A stretch of DNA of 64,000 nucleotides from Lewinellaceae bacterium (GTDB taxonomy: Bacteria > Bacteroidota > Bacteroidia > Chitinophagales > Saprospiraceae). Numbering within the stretch: the first letter of the stretch is position 1; each line of letters begins with the position of its first letter. This document shows positions 32,509 through 40,666 of this stretch, piece by piece. Both the position numbers and the translations under genes were made by a program. The stretch is taken from contig JACJYB010000019.1 in NCBI GenBank assembly GCA_020636355.1, forward strand, positions 15,885 to 79,884, given 5' to 3'. Under the pieces are notes generated by a model. That model was not told the origin of the DNA. It did not search any database and saw only the letters and a program-made list of their open reading frames with translations.

Positions 32509-34017
32509 ATGAAGGACGCTTGTTCGAATTCTGCCCCGTCAAAATGCATGCAGCAATTCCATTTACCCCTCAAAATGGTTCTATTGGCCTTGCTTTTTGC
32601 AAGCGTCTCAACAGCAACGGCCCAGAGCATAGTACCAGGATTCGACAAATCTGAATTCAGAGAGATGATGCTGATCTCTGTCCGTACCGCTTCCATAGAA
32701 GATTATGCTGAAAATTTCCCAGAACCGGAACATCACACCATGATCTACCAATCCAAACCCATCGGACTTGACAATTTATGGGACCTGTGGACCGATGACC
32801 AAAACCAGTCAGCGGTTATCAGCATCCGCGGCACCACCGAGAAGCCGGAAAGTTGGCTGGCAAACTTTTATGCAGCTATGGTACCGGCAAAAGGTACCCT
32901 CAACATTGATCCGGATTTTAGTTTTACGTACCAGCTCGCGAATGATCCAAAAGCTGCTGTGCACGTTGGCTGGCTCCTAAGTACCGCCTACCTGTCCCGG
33001 GAAATCGTCCCGCGGATAAAGACATTGTACGCAGAAGGCATCAAGGACTTTCTGATCATCGGACACAGTCAGGGCGGTGCCATTTCTTATCTGTTAACGG
33101 CCTATCTCTACCATCTGCGTGCCAACGGCATGCTCCCTGCCGACATCCGGTTTAAGACGTATTCCAGCGCCGCACCCAAGCCAGGCAACCTCTATTTCGC
33201 CTACGAATACGAAGCAATGACCCAGGGCGGATGGGCATTTAATGTGGTTAATGCGGCCGACTGGGTTCCGGAAGTCCCAGTATCCATCCAAACGCTGAAG
33301 GATTTTAATAAAATCAACCCATTTGTCCATGCCCGCAGCATCATCAAGTCACAGAAGTTCCCGGCAAAACTGGTACTGAAACATATTTACCGCAAGCTGG
33401 ACAAACCTACCAGACAGGCTCAGAAAAATTATGAAAAATACCTGGGAAATCTGGCCTCCAGTGTCATTAAGAAAAATATTCCGGGATACACTCCGCCTGC
33501 ATATTACAATAGCAATGATTATGTACGCACTGGCGTCACTATTGTTCTGATGCCCGATGAATCTTACTATAAGGAATTCCCGGACGACTCAACCAAATTG
33601 TTCAGACATCATGTCCACGGGCCATACCTTTACCTGTTGGACAAATTGCAAGACCAGAATACGGCAGAAAATACCCTGTTTGACGCTACCTGGGAACTGG
33701 AGTATATGTCCGGACTTCGAATTGCTTTTGAAGGACTGTTCCCGCAACAAAAGCCTCAAATCCGCTTTAACCGGCAAACCCATAAGGCGGAAGGAACGGA
33801 TAGCTGTAATGGCTATGCCGCACCCTACCAGATTCAGGGCAATCAAATTACTTTCGGCGAGCCTGATCCGACCACCATGCGCTACTGTGGCGAGGGAGAA
33901 AAGCAATTCCTCAAGATGATGGAAAAAGTGAACAAATACCAAACCGATGCGGAGGGAAAGCTTAGTTTATTGCTGGATGGGGTACCCGTGATGCGCTTCA
34001 AAAAAATCAACAGATAA
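32509..34017 (+). CDS. Secreted class 3 lipase-like protein fused to a META (HslJ-like) domain
   Basis: The protein has 502 residues from ATG 32509. The export signal (MVLLALLFASVSTATAQ) begins only at residue 23, so translation may start at Met14 or Met23. The alpha/beta-hydrolase domain (about 45-380) has the lipase_3 strand SAVISIRGTTE and the nucleophile elbow GHSQGG with Ser187; the SSAAPKPGN and NAADWVPEVP motifs fit fungal-type class 3 lipases. The C-terminal 110 residues match a META domain (TWELEYMSGL, QIRFNRQTHKAEGTDSCNGYAAPY, with a paired Cys in MRYCGEG). Fusion of the two is unusual. Ester or lipid hydrolysis in the periplasm or outside is likely. Confidence 0.82.
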   Translation: MKDACSNSAPSKCMQQFHLPLKMVLLALLFASVSTATAQSIVPGFDKSEFREMMLISVRTASIEDYAENFPEPEHHTMIYQSKPIGLDNLWDLWTDDQNQSAVISIRGTTEKPESWLANFYAAMVPAKGTLNIDPDFSFTYQLANDPKAAVHVGWLLSTAYLSREIVPRIKTLYAEGIKDFLIIGHSQGGAISYLLTAYLYHLRANGMLPADIRFKTYSSAAPKPGNLYFAYEYEAMTQGGWAFNVVNAADWVPEVPVSIQTLKDFNKINPFVHARSIIKSQKFPAKLVLKHIYRKLDKPTRQAQKNYEKYLGNLASSVIKKNIPGYTPPAYYNSNDYVRTGVTIVLMPDESYYKEFPDDSTKLFRHHVHGPYLYLLDKLQDQNTAENTLFDATWELEYMSGLRIAFEGLFPQQKPQIRFNRQTHKAEGTDSCNGYAAPYQIQGNQITFGEPDPTTMRYCGEGEKQFLKMMEKVNKYQTDAEGKLSLLLDGVPVMRFKKINR

Positions 34018-34163
34018 ATGCCCTCCTCCAAGGATCCGCCTAAAGTCGGTATGGTCAACCGAATAACCATATTTAGAGCCTGCAGATCTTGAAAATTTTT
34101 ATTCCGAATAAAATGCTTCATCCGGCAGGCACCCAGGCTCATTCCAGGCTTAGCAACCCGGTT

Positions 34164-37100
34164 TTAACTTGACGTATAGTCCATCTCCACGACCAGGTCA
34201 TTCTGCTCTACCAGTGTCTTTTCATCCAGAAAAACTTCCTTGACCTTTCCAGGCTTAGGCGCAGCAATGGTCGATTCCATCTTCATCGCCTCAATCGTAA
34301 ACAACGGTGTATTCAATTCGACTTCATCGCCTGGTTTTACCAAAATTTTGGCAATACTGCCCTGAAGCGGCGCACCGATCTGATTGGCGTTGGTGGCTTT
34401 GCGATTTCGCTTGATCTCCTTGTGCAGAGACTTATCGTGCACTTCAATGGCACGGGCTTGTCCATTTAGCCGGAAAAACACCAAACGATTCCCTTGCTCA
34501 TTGGCTTCGGTAACATTGAGAAATTTGATGATCACTTGTTTGCCCTCTCCGAGTTCTACCATCAGTTCTTCATTCGCTTTCAGCCCATAGAAGAATGGTA
34601 GGGTGGGAATTTTTGACACATCGCCAAAGCGATTGATGTGCTCATAATATTGCTCAAAAACCTTATCGTACAACAACCAGGATAGCAGATCGAGCTCGGT
34701 GACTTCTTCACCTAGCTTGTCCCGCATCGCCTCCATACTGGACTCAAAGTCGATGGGTGTGAGGTGTGCATTGGGATGCTCGGTGTAAGGCTTTTCTCCC
34801 TGCAGGATGATTTTCTGGATTTTTTTGGGAAACCCTCCGTCAATTTGTCCAAGATCACCCCGCATCAATTCTTTTGCACTCTGAGGAAAAGCCAGGCTTT
34901 CTCCTTTGGTCAAAATGTCCTCGGCGGTCAGATTATTCGCGGTCATAAACAGGGCCATGTCCCCGACCACTTTGGATGAAGGTGTTACCTTGACGATATC
35001 GCCGAACAAATCATTGACGATGCGATAGTTCTTCTTGATGATATGAAACTTCTCTTCAAGGCCTTGCGCTCTGGCTTGCGGTCGCAGGTTCGAATATTGT
35101 CCTCCCGGAATTTCATTTTCGTAGACTTCCGCAGTACCTGCTCTTAATTCTGTCTCGAAGGGGTAATAATAGGTGCGCACGCCTTCCCAATAATCAGCAA
35201 ACAGATTCAACGAATCAAGATCCATCGACTTTTCGCGCGGGTGGCCATTTAGCATTGCCACCATCGAATTGAAATTAGGCTGTGAAGTAAGACCGGACAT
35301 CGAACTGATTGCCACATCAACGATATCCACTCCTGCATCAATAGCTTTTAGATAGGTTGCCGCCTGAATCGATGAAGTATCGTGCGTGTGGAGATGAATC
35401 GGAATGTCAATACGCTCACGCAAACTGGAAATCAACTGCTCTGCGGCCAATGGTTTCAGCAACCCTGCCATATCCTTGATTCCTAGTAGATGCGCCCCGG
35501 AATCCTCAATTCTTCTGGCCAGATCAAGGTAATATTGAAGGGTAAATTTGGTGCGTTTGGGATCCAGTATATCCCCGGTATAACACATGCAGACCTCAGC
35601 AAGGGCATCTGTCTCCTCCCGTACTGTACGCAAACTGGGCAGCATGGCATCCAGCCAGTTTAGCGAATCAAATATGCGGAAGACATCAATGCCGTTTTCC
35701 CAGGCTTTCACCACAAACCGTTCAATCAGATTATTGGGATAAGCGGAATAGCCCACTCCATTGGATCCTCTTAACAGCATCTGGAGCAACACATTGGGCA
35801 TGGCCTGACGGAGTTTCTGCAGGCGTTGCCAGGGATCCTCACGCAGAAAACGCATGGCCACGTCAAAGGTGGCTCCTCCCCACATCTCCACAGAAAACAA
35901 ATCGCCTCCATGCATTTTGGCGTAGTTTTCAGCCGCTTCCAGCAAATCCAGCGTTCTCATCCGAGTCGCCAGTAAGCTTTGGTGTGCGTCCCGGTAAGTC
36001 GTATCGGTATATTGAATGGTTTTCTGCGCTTTAATCCATCCCAGAAACCCTTCCCGTCCAAGTTTCTTGAGCAAGTCACGAGTGCCCTCCGGGAATTGCT
36101 TACGTGATGTTTCAGGAATTTGCGGCTTTAGAAACGTTTTGGCCGGATCGGCCCCCTTGATATCCGGATTGCCATTGACGATAACCTCTGCGAGATATTT
36201 CAACATTTTCGTTCCCCGGTCCCGCCATTTGGGAGGTTCCAATAATTCGGGGTGATCCTTGATGTAATTGACAGTTGCGGCTCCCTGACGGAACGTCTCG
36301 TCCTTAAGCAGATTCAGTAAAAATCCGATGTTGGTTTTCAGTCCTCTGACCCGGAATTCCCTCAAGGCGCGGTGCAGCCGGTCGGCGGCATCGGACAAAG
36401 TCCGACCGCTGGCCGTTACTTTCACGAGCAGGCTGTCAAAAAAAGGAGAAATAATGGCCCCCGGGTAGGCAGAACCGGCATCCAGACGAATGCCAAAACC
36501 TCCCGGAGAACGGTAAGCGATAATACTGCCATAGTCCGGTTTGAACTCATTGGAAGGGTCTTCCGTGGTTACCCTGCACTGGATCGCGTAACCTTCTTTA
36601 TGGATGGAGGCCTGATTGTAAATCCCGATCTGGGGATCATTCAGCGCAAAACCCTGTGCGATCAGAATCTGCGAACGGACCAGGTCAATACCCGTAATCT
36701 CTTCCGTGATGGTGTGTTCCACCTGAATACGGGGATTCACCTCAATGAAATAAACGGACTGGTCCTGGTCGACCAGGAACTCTACAGTACCGGCATTGTT
36801 GTAATTAACACCCTGGCCTATGCGGATGGCATAATCATAAATTTTTTGCAGTGTAGCCGGAATGATGGTCAGTGAAGGCGCAATTTCTACCACCTTCTGA
36901 TACCTCCGCTGCACGGAACAATCGCGTTCAAACAAATGCACCAGGTTACCATGGTGATCTCCGAGCAACTGAACTTCGATGTGCTTGGGGTTCTCTATGA
37001 ATTTCTCTATGAAAACGGTGTCGTCACCAAAGGCTGTCTTCGCTTCGCGTTTTGCCGTTTCAAGTGCTGCCGTAAGATCTTCCGCTGACCGGACAACTCG

Positions 37101-37634
37101 CATACCGCGACCTCCACCTCCGGCGGCAGCTTTTACGATAACGGGAAATCCAATTTGATTTGCAGCGGCAATCGCTTCTGCAGGATCCTCCAACGAAGAA
37201 ATTTTACCCTCAATGATGGGGACTTCGACGCGTTGGGCAAGTCTTTTAGCCGCAATCTTATCCCCTACATTCTCCATAACTTCTGCGGCAGGGCCTACAA
37301 AGACGATTCCTTCTTCCTGGCAACGCTTGACAAACTGGACATTTTCACTGAGGAATCCATAACCTGGATGGATCGCATCGGCCCGGCAATATTTGGCGAC
37401 ACGGATAATTTCTTCAATATCCAGGTAAGGTCTTAACGGGTCGTCATCCTTACCTACCTGATAAGCTTTGTCCGCTTTATATCGGTGTAAGCTGTAACGG
37501 TCTTCAAACGTGTAGATCGAAACCGTTTCGATATTCAGCTCTGAAGCAGCCCGAAGGATGCGTATAGCGATCTCTCCACGATTAGCGACCAATAGCCTCT
37601 TAAACTTTTTCTTCTCGGGTCCCATTTGTTTCAC
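34164..37634 (-). CDS. pyc: Pyruvate carboxylase
   Basis: This 1156-residue single-chain biotin enzyme converts pyruvate, bicarbonate and ATP to oxaloacetate (anaplerosis). The domain order is complete. Biotin carboxylase (about 10-460) contains KAAAGGGGRGMRVV for ATP and the EVNPRIQVEHT motif. The carboxyltransferase TIM barrel (about 540-830) contains YRDAHQSLLATRMRT, metal ligands in HLHTHDTS, and the biotin-interacting region. The PYC_OADA domain and a biotinyl domain with EAMKMES follow, biotin on Lys1118. It is convergent with the lipase gene and divergent from no neighbour; metX lies 103 bp upstream on the same strand but is functionally separate. Confidence 0.96.
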   Translation of the reverse strand: MKQMGPEKKKFKRLLVANRGEIAIRILRAASELNIETVSIYTFEDRYSLHRYKADKAYQVGKDDDPLRPYLDIEEIIRVAKYCRADAIHPGYGFLSENVQFVKRCQEEGIVFVGPAAEVMENVGDKIAAKRLAQRVEVPIIEGKISSLEDPAEAIAAANQIGFPVIVKAAAGGGGRGMRVVRSAEDLTAALETAKREAKTAFGDDTVFIEKFIENPKHIEVQLLGDHHGNLVHLFERDCSVQRRYQKVVEIAPSLTIIPATLQKIYDYAIRIGQGVNYNNAGTVEFLVDQDQSVYFIEVNPRIQVEHTITEEITGIDLVRSQILIAQGFALNDPQIGIYNQASIHKEGYAIQCRVTTEDPSNEFKPDYGSIIAYRSPGGFGIRLDAGSAYPGAIISPFFDSLLVKVTASGRTLSDAADRLHRALREFRVRGLKTNIGFLLNLLKDETFRQGAATVNYIKDHPELLEPPKWRDRGTKMLKYLAEVIVNGNPDIKGADPAKTFLKPQIPETSRKQFPEGTRDLLKKLGREGFLGWIKAQKTIQYTDTTYRDAHQSLLATRMRTLDLLEAAENYAKMHGGDLFSVEMWGGATFDVAMRFLREDPWQRLQKLRQAMPNVLLQMLLRGSNGVGYSAYPNNLIERFVVKAWENGIDVFRIFDSLNWLDAMLPSLRTVREETDALAEVCMCYTGDILDPKRTKFTLQYYLDLARRIEDSGAHLLGIKDMAGLLKPLAAEQLISSLRERIDIPIHLHTHDTSSIQAATYLKAIDAGVDIVDVAISSMSGLTSQPNFNSMVAMLNGHPREKSMDLDSLNLFADYWEGVRTYYYPFETELRAGTAEVYENEIPGGQYSNLRPQARAQGLEEKFHIIKKNYRIVNDLFGDIVKVTPSSKVVGDMALFMTANNLTAEDILTKGESLAFPQSAKELMRGDLGQIDGGFPKKIQKIILQGEKPYTEHPNAHLTPIDFESSMEAMRDKLGEEVTELDLLSWLLYDKVFEQYYEHINRFGDVSKIPTLPFFYGLKANEELMVELGEGKQVIIKFLNVTEANEQGNRLVFFRLNGQARAIEVHDKSLHKEIKRNRKATNANQIGAPLQGSIAKILVKPGDEVELNTPLFTIEAMKMESTIAAPKPGKVKEVFLDEKTLVEQNDLVVEMDYTSS

Positions 37635-37737
37635 GGATTCTGCGATTTACGATTCTTTGGTCTTGGCTAGGGCAAAAATAATAGTTTGAAAAGGAAGGTT
37701 GTTGTCTTCCGGTCTTTCTCTGAGTTTGTCACCGGGC

Positions 37738-38820
37738 TTAACTGGTGCTATCCTGCATAAAGTTAAGAATCAATGGGTGTAAAACATCGTATTCAAGTAA
37801 AAACCCATCATGACCATAGTCACTATGGATCAACTCGAAGTGTGCATTTGGGATGGACCTGGCTAGCGCGTCCAATTCCGCTGCCGGAAACAGGATATCG
37901 GTGTCGATACCGATGATCAATGATTTCGCCTGGATGGAAGCCAATGCGGATGAAATGCTTTCGCGACCTCGCGCCAGATGATGGCTATCCATTGTCCGGC
38001 TAAGCGACAAATAGGCTAAGGGTGTAAATCGGTTGCTTAATTTCAAACCCTGATAGCGTTGATAGGTTGCCGCCCGGTGATCTTGCAATACCGGCACAAT
38101 GTCGCTTTGAGAAATTTGGTAGGTGTGAAAGTTGCGGTAGGAAATCATACCGATTGAACGAGCAGCGATCAGGCCCTTCTCCCCTGCATTGGGGCTTTCG
38201 TGCAGATACGTCGGGTCAGCCATCAGGGCCAGCCGTTGTGCTTCATTAAATGCTATCCCCCAGGGAGAATGGTGCGCATTGGTAGCAATCGCACAGAGAT
38301 GACCGATTGCCTCCGGCTCCTGGACAGCCCACTCCAGTGCTTGTTGCCCTCCCATGGATCCTCCCAGGATCAGTTCAATGTGGTTGATACCCAAATCGTC
38401 CCTTAACTTTCGAAAAGCACGGACGACATCACCGATGGTGATCAAAGGAAAGGTACTGCCATAGCGGGTCCCGGTTTCCGGATTGACATGATCCGGGCCG
38501 GTAGAGCCATAACAGGATCCAATGATATTTGCGCAGACGATAAAATAGCGCTCCGGGTCAAAAAGCCGACCGCCGCCCCAGAACCCATTCCACCAATCCT
38601 GGGGATCCGAGTTGGCCGTCAAGGCATGACAAACCCAGATAACATTATCTCCATGGTCATTCAGGGTGCCATAGGTACAATAGGCAATTCTCAACTCCGG
38701 CAAATAACCCCCACCTTCTAACTCGAACCGCTCGTCCAGATCGAAATATTGAATAGGAACGGTAACGTTTGCCTTCCAGGCATTTCTTCCCTGAGTTGTC
38801 GATACTCCGTTTGCTGACAT
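37738..38820 (-). CDS. metX: Homoserine O-acetyltransferase
   Basis: The protein has 360 residues from ATG 38820 (MSANGVSTTQ). An ATG at 38871 would add 17 residues that run through the intercistronic hairpin, so it is disfavoured. This alpha/beta-hydrolase MetX transfers acetyl from acetyl-CoA to homoserine, giving the substrate of MetY. Visible motifs are VCHALTANSDP, the oxyanion-loop-type WWNGFWGGGRLFDP, the nucleophile GGSMGG with Ser155, the Asp in GIDTDILFP and the His in YGHDGFLL. It is the second gene of the metYX operon under the SAM-I riboswitch. Confidence 0.94.
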   Translation of the reverse strand: MSANGVSTTQGRNAWKANVTVPIQYFDLDERFELEGGGYLPELRIAYCTYGTLNDHGDNVIWVCHALTANSDPQDWWNGFWGGGRLFDPERYFIVCANIIGSCYGSTGPDHVNPETGTRYGSTFPLITIGDVVRAFRKLRDDLGINHIELILGGSMGGQQALEWAVQEPEAIGHLCAIATNAHHSPWGIAFNEAQRLALMADPTYLHESPNAGEKGLIAARSIGMISYRNFHTYQISQSDIVPVLQDHRAATYQRYQGLKLSNRFTPLAYLSLSRTMDSHHLARGRESISSALASIQAKSLIIGIDTDILFPAAELDALARSIPNAHFELIHSDYGHDGFLLEYDVLHPLILNFMQDSTS

Positions 38821-38839
38821 GTACGATAAAATTAAACCA

Positions 38840-38863
38840 GGATCCCCGCAGCACGGGGGATCC
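38840..38863 (-). repeat. metY-metX intercistronic hairpin
   Basis: GGATCCCC and GGGGATCC form a perfect 8-bp stem around an 8-nt loop in the 67-bp gap between the metY stop and the metX start. The minus-strand continuation (TGGTTTAATTTTA) is only moderately T-rich. It probably acts as a partial terminator or mRNA-stability element that tunes metX relative to metY. Confidence 0.6.
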
Positions 38864-38887
38864 CGGATCATGATTTTTGATAAAGGA

Positions 38888-40210
38888 TCAGGCTACCCCT
38901 GAAGCAGCATGTACTTGTGAAAATGCCTGCTCCAGGTCTGCTTTGATGTCATCAATGTGTTCAATACCGGCAGAAATACGCAATTGATTGGGTAAAACGC
39001 CGGAAGCTTTTTGTTCTTCGTCCGAAAGCTGCTGATGCGTCGTAGCCGAGGGCTGGATGATCAGCGTTTTAGCATCCCCGACATTTGCCAGGTGACTGAT
39101 CAGCTTCAGGCTATCCACAAACTTGGTCGCATTCTCTTTATTTCCCTTGATGGTGAAGGACAGGACACCGCCAAATCCATTTCGGAGGTATTTAGCGGCA
39201 TTCCCATAATAAGGGCTGGACTTTAATCCCGGATAATATACTTCATCCACCAGAGGATGTGCTTCGAGCCATTCGGCTAAAGCAAGTGCGTTGTCCACTG
39301 TACGCTGAACCCTTAACGAAAGGGTTTCGAGTCCCTGTAACAATAAGAATGCATTAAATGGGCTCAAAGCGGGCCCAAAGTCACGCAATCCTTCTACACG
39401 AGCTCTGATGATAAATGCAATATTGCCAAAGGGGCCGTCGGTACCGAATACATCCCAGAACTTAAGACCGTGATAGCCTTCGGATGGTTCTGTAAATTGC
39501 GGATACTTTCCATTTCCCCAGTTGTAGTTACCGCCATCGACAATGACGCCTCCGATGCTGGTCCCGTGTCCGCCGATCCATTTGGTCGCTGAGGCCGTCA
39601 CAATATTGGCCCCCCACTCCAATGGCCGGAACAGATATCCTGCTGCCCCGAATGTATTATCTACTACGAGAGGAATTTCATGTTGTTTGGCTACCCCACT
39701 GATGCCTTCAAAGTCAGGTATGTTAAAACTGGGGTTCCCGATGGACTCCAGATAAATGGCTTTGGTATTCTTATCAATCAGGCGCTCGTAGTCGGAAGGC
39801 TTTTCTCCGGCAGTAAATCGCACTTCAATACCCAGGCGTTTAAAAGCGACCTTGAACTGGTTGTAGGTCCCTCCATACAGGTTCGCGGAGCTCACAAAGT
39901 TATCGCCAGCCTGGAGGATATTGTTTAATGCAATGAACTGGGCAGCCTGTCCCGACGCTGTCGCCAGAGCCGCCACGCCGCCTTCCAGGGCAGCTATGCG
40001 CTTCTCGAAAACATCCGTCGTGGGGTTCATGATGCGGGTATAAATATTGCCAAATTGCTTCAGGGCAAACAGGTTGGCGCCATGTTCGGAATTTTCAAAC
40101 GTATAAGAGGATGTCTGATAAATGGGTACTGCCCGTGAGCGGGTTGTTTGCTCGGCTTCCTCATAACCGGCATGGAGCTGCAGGGTCTCAAAGTGAAGTG
40201 AATTTGACAT
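38888..40210 (-). CDS. metY: O-acetylhomoserine sulfhydrylase (aminocarboxypropyltransferase)
   Basis: This 440-residue Cys/Met-metabolism PLP enzyme makes homocysteine from O-acetylhomoserine and sulfide. The PLP lysine is K210 in TASATKWIGGHG. Family motifs are IYQTSSYTFEN, the IYTRIMNPTTDVFEKRIAALEGG block and SASGVLPNQLRISAGIEHIDDI near the C-terminus. The length and the long insertion after the PLP lysine (YPQFTEPSEGYHGL) distinguish MetY from MetB/MetC. The 230-nt leader between the SAM-I aptamer and its ATG contains a small Cys-rich ORF. Confidence 0.95.
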   Translation of the reverse strand: MSNSLHFETLQLHAGYEEAEQTTRSRAVPIYQTSSYTFENSEHGANLFALKQFGNIYTRIMNPTTDVFEKRIAALEGGVAALATASGQAAQFIALNNILQAGDNFVSSANLYGGTYNQFKVAFKRLGIEVRFTAGEKPSDYERLIDKNTKAIYLESIGNPSFNIPDFEGISGVAKQHEIPLVVDNTFGAAGYLFRPLEWGANIVTASATKWIGGHGTSIGGVIVDGGNYNWGNGKYPQFTEPSEGYHGLKFWDVFGTDGPFGNIAFIIRARVEGLRDFGPALSPFNAFLLLQGLETLSLRVQRTVDNALALAEWLEAHPLVDEVYYPGLKSSPYYGNAAKYLRNGFGGVLSFTIKGNKENATKFVDSLKLISHLANVGDAKTLIIQPSATTHQQLSDEEQKASGVLPNQLRISAGIEHIDDIKADLEQAFSQVHAASGVA

Positions 40211-40266
40211 AATGTTATTGATTTAGAAATGTTTATAAAAGGTTAATTGAATGACTTAACACGATC

Positions 40267-40337
40267 ATGCCCTACGGGTCAGTTGGTACCGGAGACACTT
40301 AGGACTCTTTGGACGGCGGACTGACCGGCAATGGCAT
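40267..40337 (-). promoter_or_regulatory. Nested hairpin downstream of the metY leader ORF
   Basis: On the minus strand ATGCC (40333-40337) pairs with GGCAT (40267-40271), enclosing a second stem GGTCAGT (40320-40326) / ACTGACC (40277-40283). The outer arm begins inside the stop codon region of the small leader ORF. A ribosome paused on its final Cys codons would therefore affect folding. There is no T-tract, so any control would be translational, Rho-linked or through mRNA stability. Confidence 0.5.
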
Positions 40338-40429
40338 TACATACAACAGCAATCCAAGGTCATCACTGGATGTACCGGATACTGTGCTACAAACTTATTT
40401 TCGGGAAAATGTGATTTGCTCTGAAACAT
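40337..40429 (-). CDS. Candidate 30-residue Cys-rich leader peptide upstream of metY
   Basis: ATG at 40427-40429 to TAA at 40337-40339 encodes 30 residues ending MTLDCCCM, with three consecutive Cys codons followed by Met and stop. An internal ATG would give just this 8-residue tail. It begins 11 nt after the SAM-I aptamer and ends where a nested hairpin starts. Runs of Cys codons at the end of a leader ORF recall cysteine-responsive attenuation. Both Cys and Met are end-points of the MetX/MetY pathway. No homology evidence is available here. Confidence 0.5.
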   Translation of the reverse strand: MFQSKSHFPENKFVAQYPVHPVMTLDCCCM

Positions 40430-40439
40430 GAATGATTGC

Positions 40440-40535
40440 TTTATATGCCCAAAAATTTTGGCGGGATGTAGCACCTTGGTATTTCCAGGTTGCTAGGGTT
40501 TCACAGAGCCCGATCTCTCCACCCTTCGTTATAAA
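40440..40535 (-). promoter_or_regulatory. SAM-I (S-box) riboswitch
   Basis: The minus strand reads GGTGGAGAGATCGGGCTCTG, TGAAACCCTAGCAACC and AAGGTGCTACATCC in order with correct spacing. These are the conserved SAM-I core segments (GGUGGAGGGA, GAUGAAACCC.GGCAACC, GGUGCUAAUUCC). The P1 helix closes with TTTATA (near 40530-40535) against TATAAA (40440-40445). It lies upstream of metY-metX, a classic SAM-repressed pathway. No terminator follows immediately. Control may therefore act on translation of the adjacent leader ORF or on later events. Confidence 0.9.
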
Positions 40536-40563
40536 CTCAATCTTAAAAGAAAGATCAATACTA

Positions 40564-40594
40564 CAATATTACAACGCCTTTCATGATCATGCAA
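40564..40594 (-). promoter_or_regulatory. Promoter of the metY-metX operon
   Basis: On the minus strand TTG (40592-40594), a 20-nt spacer and TAATATTG (40564-40571) match the Bacteroidota promoter with one deviation in the -7 box (TAnnATTG). Spacing is identical to the pheA promoter. Transcription would start just before the SAM-I aptamer. Confidence 0.55.
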
Positions 40595-40666
40595 CAATCA
40601 AAGTCAAATATTTCAATATTGATAAAATTTTGCCCGCTTTCATACAAATGATTCACAAAATCAGCT

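Noticed and set aside
36372..36875. 167-codon plus-strand frame inside pyc
   Set aside because: It is antisense to the highly conserved biotin carboxylase domain of pyruvate carboxylase and shows no recognisable protein features.
38821..38871. Upstream ATG of metX at 38871
   Set aside because: The extension is encoded by the intercistronic hairpin and lacks similarity to MetX N-termini. ATG 38820 fits better.
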